A stretch of DNA of 64,000 bases from Alloactinosynnema sp. L-07 (GTDB lineage: Bacteria; Actinomycetota; Actinomycetes; Mycobacteriales; Pseudonocardiaceae), in the NCBI RefSeq assembly GCF_900070365.1, contig NZ_LN850107.1, forward strand, positions 6,758,001 to 6,822,000, in the 5' to 3' direction. A model generated the notes under the pieces. It did no database searches. It was not told the origin of the DNA and worked only from the letters and a program-made list of their open reading frames with translations. Below, in pieces: positions 28,930 through 39,429 of this stretch. The position numbers and the translations under genes were made by a program. Positions within the stretch are counted from its first letter, which is position 1. Each line of letters starts with the position of its first letter.

Positions 28930-28965
28930 CGATGCCGGTGCGTGGCCAGACCCGCACCGGCATCG
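28930..28965 (+). terminator. Terminator after the peptide-transporter operon
   Basis: CGATGCCGGTGCG (28930-28942) pairs perfectly with 28953-28965 over 13 bases with a 10-base loop, between the last transporter gene and mshB. Confidence 0.8.
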
Positions 28966-28992
28966 CCCTACTTTGCGCATAGGCTGAAATCG

Positions 28993-29865
28993 ATGCTGAC
29001 AGCCCCACCACGACTGCTGCTCGTCCACGCCCACCCGGACGACGAGAGCCTGTGCACCGGCGGGACCATCGCCCGCTACGCCGCGGCCGGGGTCCAGGTG
29101 ACCCTGGTGACCTGCACCCTCGGCGAGGAGGGCGAGATCATCCCCGAGTCGCTGGGCGGGCTCGCGGCCGACCACGCCGACCAGCTCGGCGGCTACCGGG
29201 TCGGCGAGCTGCGCGCCGCGTGCGCCGCGCTCGGCGTGTCCGACCACCGCTACCTGGGCGGGATGGGCCGCTGGCGTGACTCCGGCATGGTCGGCACCGC
29301 CGCCAACAAGCACCCGCGCGCGTTCGTCGCGGGCGACGTCGAGGAGCAGACCGCCGCCCTCGCCGCCATCCTGGCCGATGTGCGGCCCCAGGTCGTGATC
29401 ACCTACGGCCCCGACGGCGGCTACGGCCACCCCGACCACGTCCGCGCGCACGAGATCACCGTCGCGGCCGTCGCCGGGGTGCCGGACGTGCTGCGGCTGT
29501 ACTACACGGTGGCGTCCCAGCGGGCCACGGAAGAGGGCCTCGCCGCGCTCGAAGGCGTCGGGGACCTGCCGTTCCAGCTGCCCGAGCCGGGTGAGCTGCC
29601 GGTGGTCGACGACACGGAGATCACCACAGCGGTGTCGATCGGCGACCACCTGCCCGCCAAACTGCGCGCCCTGCGGGCCCACGCGACGCAGGTCAGCGTT
29701 TGGCAGGGCCAAGACGGCGAACACAGCTACGCGCTGTCCAACGGCATCGCCCAACCCGTGGTCGACGCGGAGTTCTTCGTGCTGGCGGGCGGCGCGGACG
29801 CCGAGGCCGATGCGGACCTGTTCGGCGGGCTGGCCCCGGTCGAGCACGTGGGGGCCGACCGGTGA
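28993..29865 (+). CDS. mshB: Mycothiol deacetylase MshB
   Basis: The 290-residue zinc deacetylase of the LmbE/PIG-L family removes acetate from GlcNAc-inositol, the second dedicated step of mycothiol synthesis. The zinc site is HAHPDDE (residues about 11-17) with the distal His in GGYGHPDHVRAHE. Features that separate MshB from the mycothiol-conjugate amidase Mca include TLGEEGEIIPESL. ATG 28993 is the first start of the conserved core. A small membrane protein gene overlaps its end, as in other actinobacteria. Confidence 0.92.
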   Translation: MLTAPPRLLLVHAHPDDESLCTGGTIARYAAAGVQVTLVTCTLGEEGEIIPESLGGLAADHADQLGGYRVGELRAACAALGVSDHRYLGGMGRWRDSGMVGTAANKHPRAFVAGDVEEQTAALAAILADVRPQVVITYGPDGGYGHPDHVRAHEITVAAVAGVPDVLRLYYTVASQRATEEGLAALEGVGDLPFQLPEPGELPVVDDTEITTAVSIGDHLPAKLRALRAHATQVSVWQGQDGEHSYALSNGIAQPVVDAEFFVLAGGADAEADADLFGGLAPVEHVGADR

Positions 29866-30272
29866 GCCGCGACGACCGCCTGTTCTACGTGGGCCTGCTG
29901 CTGCTCAGCGCCCTGCTCGCGGTCGTCGAACTGCTCTTCCTGCCGCTGCGGCTCGACGGCCGGGTGCTGCCGAACCTCGGCGCGCTGCCGTTCCCGATCA
30001 CCGTCGTCCTCGCCGCGCTGACCCTGCCGAAGCTCGTCGGCGCGGCCTCCAGGCTGTCCCTGCGCACCGCGGTGGCGGCGGGTCCGGTGTTCGCGTGGCT
30101 GGCCGTGCTGCTGGCCGGTCTGCTCGTCACCCCGGGCGGCGACTGGATCATCCTGGCCGACTGGCGCACGCTCCTGCTGCTCGCCGCGGGCGCCCTCCCG
30201 GCCGCGGTCAAGATCGGCGACGTGCTGGCGAAGGCGACGCTGGCGGCGCAGAAGGGCAAGCCCCATGGGTGA
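29862..30272 (+). CDS. Small membrane protein downstream of mshB (DUF6113-like)
   Basis: The 136-residue integral membrane protein has four predicted helices (about residues 7-27, 39-58, 70-92 and 100-118) and a short Lys-rich C-terminal tail. GTG 29862 overlaps the mshB stop (GTGA), so it is translated with mshB. The gene after mshB in mycobacteria (Rv1171) also encodes a small membrane protein. A role linked to mycothiol has not been established as far as I know. Confidence 0.7.
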   Translation: MSRDDRLFYVGLLLLSALLAVVELLFLPLRLDGRVLPNLGALPFPITVVLAALTLPKLVGAASRLSLRTAVAAGPVFAWLAVLLAGLLVTPGGDWIILADWRTLLLLAAGALPAAVKIGDVLAKATLAAQKGKPHG

Positions 30273-31089
30273 GGCGATCACCGACAAGCACGTGGTGTCG
30301 GTCCTGCGGCCCTTCGTGCGTGCGACCACTCCGCTGCTGGAGGCCCTGCGCGAGTCCGACCCGCTGGGCTTGGTTCGTAGGGTGCTGCCCCGCCAGGCGA
30401 ACTTGTCACCCGCGGACGCCGAGAACGCCGAACAGCTGGCCAAGGTCGACCGCGGCCTGCGCGACAAGCTGCTCGACGGCCTGGAGTCGGTCAAGGTCCC
30501 CGGCACCGAGGCGTGGGACCGGATGTCGGCCGAGGACCGGACTGACTGGTGGGTCAACCGGGTCGGCCGCTTCACCGTGCTGCTGGCCTCCGTCCCCGGC
30601 CTCGGCGGCGCGCTGGCCGACCGCCTGCCCATCCAGGACACCCTGGCCACGGCGGGTCAGGGCCTGCTGCTGTCCGCGATCGCCTCTGAGCACGGCTTCG
30701 ACTCCCAGGCCGACCGCGTCCGCCTGATCGCGGCGGTGCTCTTCCAACGCGACATCGACCCCCACCTGGCCGCGGGCCACGGCGACCTTCTCACCGACGA
30801 GGAAGAGGATGCCGCCACCGCCGCGCTGACCGAAGATCTGACGGCCAGCGAGGCCAAACACGGAAAGATCACCATGAAGGCCGCGGGCAGCGCCCTCTGG
30901 CGCTTCGGCCGCACCTTGCTCGCCCTGGGCGACGAGATCGACAAACGCCCCCAGGGCCGCATCTACCACAAGGCGATCGGGCTGCTTCCGGTCGTGGGCA
31001 TGGCGGCGGACTACTTCGGGGAACGGTCGGCACTGAAGCGGGCGGCCAAGAAGGGCCGCAAATGGCTGGCCACCCACCAGCCCGCATGA
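30265..31089 (+). CDS. Conserved hypothetical protein
   Basis: The 274-residue protein has no signal peptide. It begins with a helical region and has a hydrophobic patch near residues 105-135 (RFTVLLASVPGLGGALADRLP), a DEEED acidic stretch near 180 and a basic C-terminus (KRAAKKGRKW). A second hydrophobic patch (GLLPVVGMAADYFG) might associate with membranes. It overlaps the upstream membrane-protein gene by 8 bases and the next small gene by 4, so it belongs to the mshB operon. I do not recognise a family. Confidence 0.65.
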   Translation: MGEAITDKHVVSVLRPFVRATTPLLEALRESDPLGLVRRVLPRQANLSPADAENAEQLAKVDRGLRDKLLDGLESVKVPGTEAWDRMSAEDRTDWWVNRVGRFTVLLASVPGLGGALADRLPIQDTLATAGQGLLLSAIASEHGFDSQADRVRLIAAVLFQRDIDPHLAAGHGDLLTDEEEDAATAALTEDLTASEAKHGKITMKAAGSALWRFGRTLLALGDEIDKRPQGRIYHKAIGLLPVVGMAADYFGERSALKRAAKKGRKWLATHQPA

Positions 31090-31403
31090 ACCACGTGCTT
31101 GGCGGCCCGCCACCGCCGGACCCGAAGTCCATCCGCGCTTGCCTGACGGCCGAGTTGGCTCGTGCCTTCGATGGCGAATGGGAGTTCGTGCTGGATCAGG
31201 CCAAGCAGTCACAGGACCTGCGGCCTGTGCACGACCTGCTGGCGAAGTGGCGGCACATCGCCTTCGCCGAACTCAAGGATCCTGGTGTCTATGACCAGGC
31301 GATGGCGACGGCGACTCACGCATTGGCGACCAGCCAGGCGCCGGAGGGCAGTGCGACCGCCGAGGAAGTCGAAGCGTTGCTTCGCGCTCGGCGGTGCGGG
31401 TGA
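31086..31403 (+). CDS. DUF6247-like small protein
   Basis: The 105-residue protein has the sequence pattern PPPDPKSIRACL at the N-terminus, then a helix with VLDQAKQSQDLRPVHDLLAKWRH. This looks like the actinobacterial DUF6247 group, often found beside toxin-like genes. No toxin partner follows: the next gene is convergent and encodes an acetyltransferase. ATG 31086 overlaps the upstream stop (ATGA). The family call is from memory of the pattern. Confidence 0.55.
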   Translation: MNHVLGGPPPPDPKSIRACLTAELARAFDGEWEFVLDQAKQSQDLRPVHDLLAKWRHIAFAELKDPGVYDQAMATATHALATSQAPEGSATAEEVEALLRARRCG

Positions 31404-31417
31404 TCAAGCCCGTCGAC

Positions 31418-32116
31418 TCACCCCGGGATCCAGTAGCGGTATCGGTGCGACTCGCGGTAGCCGAGGCTGTCGTACAAGGCCATGGCCGGTTCGTTGTGGA
31501 CAGCGACTTGGAGCACCCGGATCTTCGGTTTCGCCCACGCGTCGAGGGCGGACAGCAAGGTTCGCGCTATTCCCTGCCTGCGGAAACGGGGCACCACCTC
31601 GACCACCGACACATGCAGCACAGACTCGACCAAACACCCCCGCGCCGCCCCTGCGAGAACGCCGTCGCTCATGGCTGAGGCGTAGGCGACGCGGGGGCCG
31701 GAGGTCAGGATGTGCCGCTGGGCCGGGGTCGGAGCGCCGCCCACGACCAGGTCGAACCACCCTTCCGGTGGCACGTCCGATACCGCCGCGGCAGGCCCCA
31801 CCATCGGCTCCGAGCTCACCAGGACCGACGACTCGGCGCCCTTCGGGTGGTCCAGGTTCACCCGCCAGCCCGCCGCCGCGATCGCGGGTTCCGCGGGCGA
31901 GCCGACCACCACATGCGCGCACGGCCGGATGCCCTCGGCCTCGGCGAACGCCTCGACCACGCGCAGGGCCGACGGGATCGGCACGCCGGGGTCGCGGAGG
32001 GTGAGGGTGCTGTTGGCGCGGCCGGTGTAGCCGCCGTTGGCGCGCAGACGCCAGGCGCCGAGGGGTTTGTCGACCTGGGCGGGCCAGGCGTCGGCGCAGC
32101 GCGACTCCAGGGTCAC
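31418..32116 (-). CDS. GNAT family N-acetyltransferase
   Basis: The protein has 232 residues. The C-terminal half is a GNAT domain with the acetyl-CoA loop PRFRRQGIARTLLSAL and the following V-HNEPAMALYDSLGYRESHRYRYW. The N-terminal half is a degenerate second acyltransferase-like module. GTG 32116 overlaps the stop of the upstream gene (GTGA) and excludes a longer open frame. The acceptor substrate is unknown. Confidence 0.82.
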   Translation of the reverse strand: MTLESRCADAWPAQVDKPLGAWRLRANGGYTGRANSTLTLRDPGVPIPSALRVVEAFAEAEGIRPCAHVVVGSPAEPAIAAAGWRVNLDHPKGAESSVLVSSEPMVGPAAAVSDVPPEGWFDLVVGGAPTPAQRHILTSGPRVAYASAMSDGVLAGAARGCLVESVLHVSVVEVVPRFRRQGIARTLLSALDAWAKPKIRVLQVAVHNEPAMALYDSLGYRESHRYRYWIPG

Positions 32117-32691
32117 GGGGTCCAATTGGGGTCCCGTCCGCTGATGGCGAGGACCTGGTCGAACACCGGCGCGTCGGCACTTACCGGCAGCTCGGGACCG
32201 AACGCGGGCGAGCGGTCCTCCGGGGTGAACATCTGGACGAACGACAAACACGCCCGGGCCGTCTTCTCGTCCACCGCGTACGGCTGCCGCGTCGCCACCG
32301 CGAGGTCCCAACCGTGCAGGCTCAGCTCGTTCAGCGCGACGATGCCTGCGATCTCACCCGGCAGGTCGACCGCCCCGGCCCGCGTCATGCCCGCCCACGC
32401 GGACTCCGCGCGCCAGGCCAGGACCAGGGCGTCGAGCTGCTTGGGGAGCCGGTCGCGCCAGCCATCGGTCAGGGTGGGCAGGGCGGCGCCCGGGTCGGTG
32501 TCGGTCAGCGGCCCGAATTCCTTGTCGGCGGCTGCGCGGAAGGCCTGGGTGAGCCCGTCGAGGTGGCCGAGGATCTCCCGGACGCGGTAGTCCGGGCACG
32601 GCGTCGGGTCGTCGAGGAGGGACTCATCGATGTTCGGGAGGAGATCGGCCACGCGATCGGCGGCCAGCTGGAGGTCGGGTCCCATGGTCAT
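32113..32691 (-). CDS. Maleylpyruvate isomerase/DinB-like family protein (TIGR03086 type)
   Basis: The 192-residue protein has the DinB/mycothiol-dependent maleylpyruvate isomerase-like signature: PTPCPDYRVREILGHLDGLTQAF near the N-terminus and ELSLHGWDLAVATRQ near residue 135. The His in GHLDG and the pair in LHGWD are the usual metal ligands. Family members include mycothiol-dependent enzymes, which fits an mshB-containing organism. ATG 32691 is followed closely by a second ATG and has no clear ribosome site, so it may be leaderless. Confidence 0.78.
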   Translation of the reverse strand: MTMGPDLQLAADRVADLLPNIDESLLDDPTPCPDYRVREILGHLDGLTQAFRAAADKEFGPLTDTDPGAALPTLTDGWRDRLPKQLDALVLAWRAESAWAGMTRAGAVDLPGEIAGIVALNELSLHGWDLAVATRQPYAVDEKTARACLSFVQMFTPEDRSPAFGPELPVSADAPVFDQVLAISGRDPNWTP

Positions 32692-32884
32692 TGGCCCAGT
32701 CTGCCGTGACCGGGCACGGCGGGACAGCGGTTCGCGTTGGTCAGCATGATCAGACGGGACGCCGATCCCGCTGTGTGAGCAAGATGGCACCGGGTGCGTG
32801 AACCGGTGCCCGGCGAGAGATACTGGCGGTCGTCGCGCAGTTTCCCGACGCGCGCCGAACACCATGAAGGAGCAGGAGACCGCA

Positions 32885-33211
32885 GTGACTTACGTGATCG
32901 CCGAGCCCTGCGTCGACGTGTTCGACAAGGCATGCATCGAGGAATGCCCTGTCGACTGCATCTACGAGGGCGACCGGATGCTCTACATCCACCCCGACGA
33001 GTGCGTGGACTGCGGCGCGTGCGAGCCGGTCTGCCCCGTCGAGGCCATCTACTACGAGGACGACGTGCCCGACCAGTGGTCGGCCTACACCAAGGCCAAC
33101 GTCGACTTCTTCGACGACCTCGGCTCGCCCGGCGGCGCGTCGAAGACCGGCAAGGTCAGCGCCGACCCGGACTGGATCAAGGCGCTCCCCCCGCAGGGCG
33201 AGGGCCACTGA
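32885..33211 (+). CDS. fdxC: 7Fe ferredoxin (FdxC/FdxA type)
   Basis: The 108-residue ferredoxin has the [3Fe-4S]/[4Fe-4S] arrangement typical of actinobacteria: Cys at [15 protein letters not shown] and at [17 protein letters not shown], then an acidic tail. GTG 32885 is selected because AGGAG lies just upstream and it begins TYVIAEPC as in homologues. It transfers electrons at low potential, for example to P450s. It overlaps the start of the aminotransferase gene by four bases, as in the conserved fdxC-dapC pair. Confidence 0.93.
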   Translation: MTYVIAEPCVDVFDKACIEECPVDCIYEGDRMLYIHPDECVDCGACEPVCPVEAIYYEDDVPDQWSAYTKANVDFFDDLGSPGGASKTGKVSADPDWIKALPPQGEGH

Positions 33212-34302
33212 CCGCCGTCTTCCCGGAGCTTCCGGACTTCCCCTGGGACTCCCTGGCCGACCACACCGCCCTGGCAAGGACGCACCCGGGCGGTGTGGTC
33301 GACCTGTCCGTCGGCACCCCGGTCGACCCGGTTCCGCCACTGATCCAGGCCGCTCTCGGCTCGGTCGCCGAGGTGTCGGGCTACCCCACCACCCACGGCA
33401 TCCCCGCGCTGCGTGACGCCGCCGTCGCCGCACTCGCGCGCAGACACGGGGTCAGCGGGCTCGACCCGGTCGCCGTGCTGCCCACGATCGGCTCGAAGGA
33501 ACTGGTCGCGTGGCTGCCGACGCTGCTGGGCGCCCGCGGCCGCACGGTCGTCATCCCCGAGCTGGCGTACCCGACCTACGAGGTCGGCGCGCGGCTCGCG
33601 GGGGCGTCGTTCCTCCGGTCCGACGGGCTGACGGCGCTCGGGCCCGAGACGCCCGCGATGGTGTGGCTGAACTCGCCGTCCAACCCGACGGGTCGCGTCC
33701 TCCCGGTGGCGCACCTGCGCAAGGTGGTCGACTGGGCCCGCGAGCGCGGCACGATCGTGGTCTCCGACGAGTGCTACCTGGCCCTGGGCTGGGACACCGA
33801 GCCGGTGTCGGTCCTGCATCCAGACGTATCCGGTGGTGACGTGACCGGGCTGCTCGCCGTGCATTCGCTGTCGAAGTCGTCGAGCCTGGCCGGGTACCGC
33901 GCCGGGTTCGTCACCGGCGATCCCACGCTGGTCGCGGGCCTGCTGGAGGCCCGCAAGCACGCCGGGATGATCGTGCCGCTCCCGGTGCAGCACGCGATGC
34001 TGGCCGCCCTGTCCGACGACGCGCACGTGGCCGAGCAGAAGGCCCGCTTCGGCAGGCGCCGCACGGTCCTGCGGGCGGCACTGGAGTCGGCCGGGTTCAC
34101 CATCGAGCACTCCGAGGCGGGCCTGTACCTGTGGTCCACGCGCGGTGAGTCGGCGTGGGACACGGTGTCGTGGCTGGCCGAGCGCGGCATCCTGGTCGCG
34201 CCTGGCACGTTCTACGGTCCCGCGGGGGACAAGCACGTGCGGATAGCGCTCACCGCGACCGATGAGCGCATCGAAGCCGCGGCCGCGCGCTTGAGTCTTT
34301 AG
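33208..34302 (+). CDS. dapC: Succinyldiaminopimelate transaminase DapC
   Basis: The 364-residue PLP aminotransferase of fold type I forms N-succinyl-LL-2,6-diaminopimelate in lysine and peptidoglycan precursor synthesis. The PLP lysine is in [23 protein letters not shown] and SDECY complete the cofactor site. The conserved N-terminus ([12 protein letters not shown]) has no ATG, GTG or TTG upstream in frame. The best start is CTG 33208, overlapping the ferredoxin stop as CTGA with a GGGCGAGGG site. Starting at the next GTG (about 33296) would remove conserved residues. Confidence 0.9.
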   Translation: MTAVFPELPDFPWDSLADHTALARTHPGGVVDLSVGTPVDPVPPLIQAALGSVAEVSGYPTTHGIPALRDAAVAALARRHGVSGLDPVAVLPTIGSKELVAWLPTLLGARGRTVVIPELAYPTYEVGARLAGASFLRSDGLTALGPETPAMVWLNSPSNPTGRVLPVAHLRKVVDWARERGTIVVSDECYLALGWDTEPVSVLHPDVSGGDVTGLLAVHSLSKSSSLAGYRAGFVTGDPTLVAGLLEARKHAGMIVPLPVQHAMLAALSDDAHVAEQKARFGRRRTVLRAALESAGFTIEHSEAGLYLWSTRGESAWDTVSWLAERGILVAPGTFYGPAGDKHVRIALTATDERIEAAAARLSL

Positions 34303-35234
34303 CCCAGCACCGCTTTCGCGGCGTCGTCCACTTCGGCGAGGGCGTCGCGCCAGCGGGCGCGGCGGTCGGCCTTGCGGGCGCGTTCCCGCTCGACGAGCCT
34401 GCCCGCCACGAACACCACGTCGACCTCGATCCCGTCGCCGAGGTCGGCCAGCAGGCGCCGGACCGTCTCCTCGGCGATCACCGCGTCCTGGTGGTCGCCG
34501 AGGATGTCCTGGAACTCCTTGGTCGCCTTGACCAGCGTCCTGATCTTCTTCTTCGAGCTCGACTCGGCCATCTCCGCGGCGTAGCGCAGGCGCTTGCCGC
34601 GCACGCGCAGCGCGTGCAGGTCGTCGTCCGGCGGGTCCTCGCCGAGCGCCTCGGCGTCCTTCATCAGCTTCTTGTGCGGCTTTCGGATGACGTCGACCAG
34701 CGGGACGTCCTCGGGTTCCTCGTCGCCATCACCGGGCAGCGGCGTCGACAGGACCGCGCTCGCCAAGGCGTGCATGACCGCCTGGTAGCGCTTGCTGCGC
34801 AGGGTCGCCAGCATCGACCGACGTGCCGCCCGGCGGTCGGCGAGCAGACCAGCCAGCAGTTGTTCCACGGCGGCCTTCTCGGCCTCGTCGAACGACTCCG
34901 TCTGCGCGTGCATGTGCTCGAGCTGTACGTCGAGGTCGCGCACGGCGCCCAGCGAGTTGCCCAGCCACTTCAGTTCCGCGTTCAGCGCCTCGGCGCCGGG
35001 GATGCTGTCCGGGTCGGCCTTGAGCGCGGCCCGCGACCGCCGCACGGCCACCCGGAGCTGGTGGACGTGCTCGATGTCGGTGCCCACCCTGGCGCCCGCG
35101 GTGTTGTCGAGCAGCGTCCTGGCCTGCTCGTCGAGCCGGGCGCGCACGTGCGCCGCGGCCCCGTCCTTGCCGCCTGCGGTGAGTGGTTCCTCGGGAAGAC
35201 CCAGGTCAACCGGGCTCAGCGCAGCCGTCGTCAT
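34299..35234 (-). CDS. CHAD domain protein
   Basis: The 311-residue, all-helical CHAD domain protein carries conserved histidines and basic residues such as HVHQLRVAVRRSRAALK and DLHALRVRGKRLRYAAEMAE. CHAD domains bind inorganic polyphosphate along a basic surface. Here the domain stands alone without the CYTH triphosphatase sometimes fused to it. It converges on dapC with overlapping stops and lies 14 bases downstream of dapD on the same strand. Confidence 0.88.
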   Translation of the reverse strand: MTTAALSPVDLGLPEEPLTAGGKDGAAAHVRARLDEQARTLLDNTAGARVGTDIEHVHQLRVAVRRSRAALKADPDSIPGAEALNAELKWLGNSLGAVRDLDVQLEHMHAQTESFDEAEKAAVEQLLAGLLADRRAARRSMLATLRSKRYQAVMHALASAVLSTPLPGDGDEEPEDVPLVDVIRKPHKKLMKDAEALGEDPPDDDLHALRVRGKRLRYAAEMAESSSKKKIRTLVKATKEFQDILGDHQDAVIAEETVRRLLADLGDGIEVDVVFVAGRLVERERARKADRRARWRDALAEVDDAAKAVLG

Positions 35235-35247
35235 TCCGACACTGTAG

Positions 35248-36231
35248 TCAGTCGTTCGCGTGCAGTGCCGTATTGAGCTCGACTCCGCTACCCGACCGGT
35301 TGACGACCTCGACAGTGCCGGTGGATGAATTCCGGCGGAACAGCAGGCCGGACTCCCCGGACAGCTCGCGCGCCTTGACCAGCTTCCCGTCGGGCAGGGT
35401 GACCTTCGTGCCCGCGGTGACGTAGAGGCCCGCCTCGACCACGCAGTCGTCGCCGAGCGAGATCCCGATGCCCGCGTTGGCGCCGAGCAGGCACCGCTCC
35501 CCGAGGCTGATGGTTTCCTTGCCGCCACCCGAAAGCGTGCCCATGATCGACGCGCCACCGCCCACATCGGACCCGTCGCCGACGGTCACCCCAGCCGAGA
35601 TCCGCCCCTCCACCATGGACGCGCCGAGCGTGCCCGCGTTGAAGTTGACGAACCCCTCGTGCATGACGGTCGTCCCGGTCGCCAGGTGCGCGCCGAGCCG
35701 GACCCGGTCGGCCTCGGCGATGCGCACACCGGTCGGCACCACGTAGTCGACCATGCGGGGGAACTTGTCGACGCCGTACACCGTGACCTGGCCGCGGGAG
35801 CGCAGCCGCAGCCGGGTGGCCTCGAAGCCCTCGACCGCGCAGGGCCCGTGGTTGGTCCACACGACGTTGGTGAGCAGTCCGAAGAGGCCGTCGAGGTTCT
35901 GCCCGTGCGGCCGAACCAGCCGCGCCGACAGCAGGTGCAGCCGCAGATACGCGTCGTAGGCGTCGGCGGGCGGGGCTTCGAGGTCGTCGATGCTGGTCCG
36001 CACCGCGACCACATCGACCCCACGGGCCGAGTCGTGCCCCAGCAGCCCGACCGACCCGGCGCCGAACTCCTCGGCGGCCTCGGCGTCGGTCAGGCGGTGG
36101 GTGCCCGAGGTCGTGCCCGCCCCAAGCTTGGGATGCGGGAACCAGGTGTCGAGCACGGTCCCGTCCGCGGTGACCGTCGCCAGCCCGACGCCGTGGGCAC
36201 CCTTGGTCTCGCTGATGTCTGCGCTGCTCAC
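35248..36231 (-). CDS. dapD: Tetrahydrodipicolinate N-succinyltransferase DapD
   Basis: The 327-residue enzyme uses succinyl-CoA to succinylate tetrahydrodipicolinate, opening the succinylase branch of lysine/DAP synthesis. The C-terminal half is a left-handed parallel beta-helix of hexapeptide repeats ([49 protein letters not shown]), as in the actinobacterial DapD trimer. dapD and dapE are separated here by a VapBC pair, whereas in M. tuberculosis Rv1201c and Rv1202 are adjacent and divergent. Confidence 0.95.
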   Translation of the reverse strand: MSSADISETKGAHGVGLATVTADGTVLDTWFPHPKLGAGTTSGTHRLTDAEAAEEFGAGSVGLLGHDSARGVDVVAVRTSIDDLEAPPADAYDAYLRLHLLSARLVRPHGQNLDGLFGLLTNVVWTNHGPCAVEGFEATRLRLRSRGQVTVYGVDKFPRMVDYVVPTGVRIAEADRVRLGAHLATGTTVMHEGFVNFNAGTLGASMVEGRISAGVTVGDGSDVGGGASIMGTLSGGGKETISLGERCLLGANAGIGISLGDDCVVEAGLYVTAGTKVTLPDGKLVKARELSGESGLLFRRNSSTGTVEVVNRSGSGVELNTALHAND

Positions 36232-36241
36232 GCCCGATACG

Positions 36242-36679
36242 TTAGCGCGCCGGCCGGAACGGGTCGCGCACAGTCAAGGTGCCGAAGATCCGCCCGTGGT
36301 GCAGGTCCTCGGTGAGCAGCGTGCTCGCACCGGAGCGCAGCGCGGCCTCGATGATCAGCGCGTCCCGCCAGGACACCTGATGGTCCTGGTGCAGCCTGCT
36401 CGCCGACACCAGCAACTGCAGGTCGGTGTCCTGGGTGCACCACGGGCCGTACTGGATCACCAGGTCACGGGCTTCGGCTGGGGGCATCGGCGGGTTCAGC
36501 TTCTTTGTGACCTCCGCGTAGAACTCCTGGAGCACCTGGGTGCTCACGATGCCGGTGTCGGACTCCCATAGCGACCGCAGGATCGATTCGGCGATGTCGG
36601 ATCGCTCGCCTTGCCCTTTGTCGTGCGCGTACACGAGGACGTTCGTGTCGACGAAGGTCGTGGGACCGCTCGTGGTCAT
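36242..36679 (-). CDS. VapC-type PIN domain ribonuclease toxin
   Basis: The 145-residue PIN domain has the first acidic residue in [12 protein letters not shown], a further acidic position in [16 protein letters not shown] and the final TEDLHHG. These form the metal site of VapC nucleases that cut tRNA or rRNA. The ATG overlaps the antitoxin stop (ATGA). The pair lies in the dapD-dapE intergenic interval of the otherwise conserved order, indicating a later insertion. Confidence 0.88.
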   Translation of the reverse strand: MTTSGPTTFVDTNVLVYAHDKGQGERSDIAESILRSLWESDTGIVSTQVLQEFYAEVTKKLNPPMPPAEARDLVIQYGPWCTQDTDLQLLVSASRLHQDHQVSWRDALIIEAALRSGASTLLTEDLHHGRIFGTLTVRDPFRPAR

Positions 36680-36909
36680 TGGTCGTACAGGTCCTCACGT
36701 CGCCACGACCGACCACCTCGGTCGATCTTGTTGTCCAAAGCCTCCAGCGCTCGGCGCTTCGCCTCCTCATAGCGCGAGGCCTCGGCCGTCATCTCGGCCA
36801 CCTGCTGGGCTAAGAGCGCACTGACCGACGTCCCTCGCTGCGCGGCGAGGACCTTCGCGTCACGGATGACGTTCTCATCGAGCTGGATCGTGATGTTCCG
36901 CTTGACCAC
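36676..36909 (-). CDS. VapB-type antitoxin
   Basis: The 77-residue protein begins [21 protein letters not shown], the ribbon-helix-helix DNA-binding fold, then a helical region and a tail with [10 protein letters not shown] that would wrap the PIN toxin. GTG 36909 is the start that begins this fold; the open frame upstream runs into dapE sequence. It should repress its own operon and neutralise the toxin encoded next. Confidence 0.85.
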   Translation of the reverse strand: MVKRNITIQLDENVIRDAKVLAAQRGTSVSALLAQQVAEMTAEASRYEEAKRRALEALDNKIDRGGRSWRREDLYDQ

Positions 36910-36963
36910 GCCACAGGTTATCACGTGGTCCACAGTATTCCGCGTGGAATAGGGTTGCTGACC

Positions 36964-38031
36964 GTGACCGTTGCGCTGGATCTCACCGCTGACCCCGTCG
37001 ACCTGACCGCCGCCCTGGTGGACATCCCCAGCGTGTCGGGGGACGAGCAAGCCATCGCCGACGCCGTGGAGAGCGCGTTGCGGGCGCAGGCCCCGTGGTT
37101 GGAGATCGTGCGGCTGGGCAACAACGTGCTGGCCAGGACCAACCTGGGCAGGCCGACGCGGGTGGTTTTCGCCGGTCACCTGGACACCGTGCCGGTCAAC
37201 GACAACCTACCCGTCCGCCGCGCGGACGGGGTGCTGCACGGGCTCGGCACCGTCGACATGAAGGGCGGCGACGCGGTGATGCTGCACCTGGCCGCCACCG
37301 TCGCCGAGCCGACCCACGACCTGACGTTCCTGTTCTACGACTGCGAGGAGGTCGAGGCCGTGCGCAACGGGCTCGGCCGGGTCGAGCGGGAACTGCCCGA
37401 CTGGATGGCGGGCGACCTCGCGGTCGTGTGCGAGCCGTCCAACGGGGTGGTCGAGGCGGGCTGCCAGGGCACGATGCGCGTCGAGCTGCGGACCTCCGGT
37501 GTCCGCGCGCACACCGCGCGCGGTTGGATGGGCGTCAACGCGATCCACGCGCTCGGGGAGGCGCTGCGGATCCTGGCGTCCTATGCGGCCAGGGTGGTCG
37601 ACATCGACGGGTGCACCTACCGCGAGGGATTGCAGGCCGTCCACATCGGCGGCGGGGTGTCCGGCAACGTCGTGCCCGACGCTGCGGTGCTGCGGGTCAA
37701 CTTCCGGTTCGCCCCGGACCGCTCGATCGAGCAGGCCGAGGCCCACCTTCGGGAGGTGTTCCCCGGACTCGACCTGGAGGTCGTCGACGCCGCCGCGGGC
37801 GCGCTGCCAGGCTTGGCCGCGCCTGCCGCCAAGTCCCTGATCGCGGCCGCGGGCGGGCAGCCGGTGGCCAAGCTCGGCTGGACCGACGTCGCCCGGTTCG
37901 CCGCCCTGGGCATCCCGGCGGTCAACTACGGCCCCGGCGACCCGCTGCTGGCCCACACCAGGCACGAGAACGTCCCAATCGAACACATCACCCGGTGCGC
38001 CACCGTCCTACGCGACTTCATCACCGGTTAG
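36964..38031 (+). CDS. dapE: Succinyl-diaminopimelate desuccinylase DapE
   Basis: The 355-residue M20 zinc peptidase releases LL-diaminopimelate from its succinyl form. Metal and catalytic motifs are [20 protein letters not shown] and the C-terminal [13 protein letters not shown] 36964 starts the conserved core; an upstream start at 36925 would lie within the spacer facing the antitoxin. With dapC and dapD it gives three steps of the succinylase route within 5 kb. Confidence 0.95.
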   Translation: MTVALDLTADPVDLTAALVDIPSVSGDEQAIADAVESALRAQAPWLEIVRLGNNVLARTNLGRPTRVVFAGHLDTVPVNDNLPVRRADGVLHGLGTVDMKGGDAVMLHLAATVAEPTHDLTFLFYDCEEVEAVRNGLGRVERELPDWMAGDLAVVCEPSNGVVEAGCQGTMRVELRTSGVRAHTARGWMGVNAIHALGEALRILASYAARVVDIDGCTYREGLQAVHIGGGVSGNVVPDAAVLRVNFRFAPDRSIEQAEAHLREVFPGLDLEVVDAAAGALPGLAAPAAKSLIAAAGGQPVAKLGWTDVARFAALGIPAVNYGPGDPLLAHTRHENVPIEHITRCATVLRDFITG

Positions 38032-38051
38032 TTCTCTCTAGACTCGGCGGG

Positions 38052-38833
<782 letters not shown>

Positions 38834-38837
<4 letters not shown>

Positions 38838-39367
38838 ACCTCTGTGTCTACTGTGGATCCAATGACGCCGTCCCCCGTGGTTACCTCGACCTCGCCGACG
38901 AGGTCGGCGCGGGCTTGGCCGCCCGCGGCTGGAACCTCGTCTGGGGCGGCTCAGCGGCGGCCATGATGGGCGCGGTGGCCCGCTCCGCCCGCCGCGGCGG
39001 CGCCCGCACCACCGGCGTCATCCCGCGCGGGCTGGTCGAGCTGGAGCGAGCGGACCCACAGGCCGATGAGCTGATCGTGGTCGACGACATGCGCCAGCGC
39101 AAAGCCCAGATGGACGACCGCGCCGACGCGTTCCTGGCGTTGCCCGGCGGGCTGGGGACGTGTGAGGAACTGTTCGAGGTGTGGACCTCGCGGTACCTCG
39201 GGATGCACGCCAAGCCGGTGGTGATCCTCGACCCGGACGACCACTGGGACGGCCTGCTCCGCTGGGTCCGCGACCTGCGCTCCCGCGGCTTCATCTCCGA
39301 CGCCGCCGTCGACGCCCTGGTGGTCACCCGCACGGTCGACGCCGCCCTGGACGCCTGCCGGACCTGA
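38834..39367 (+). CDS. Second LOG family protein
   Basis: The 177-residue LOG protein is close to the minimal size: NLCVYCGSNDAVPRGYLDLA, WGGSAAAMMGAVARSA and PGGLGTCEELFEVWTSR. The phosphate-binding loop reads GGSAAAMMG instead of the usual GGxxGxMG, with Ala replacing a Gly, which may change activity. The start is TTG 38834 overlapping the previous stop (TTGA); GTG 38819 is an alternative. Tandem LOG genes of two different lengths suggest a hetero-complex or separate substrates. Confidence 0.85.
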
Positions 39368-39429
39368 GTGGGCGGCAATCACCGGTTCAGTCCGTGACCT
39401 TGGGACGCACGATCCATACGATCTCGCGG

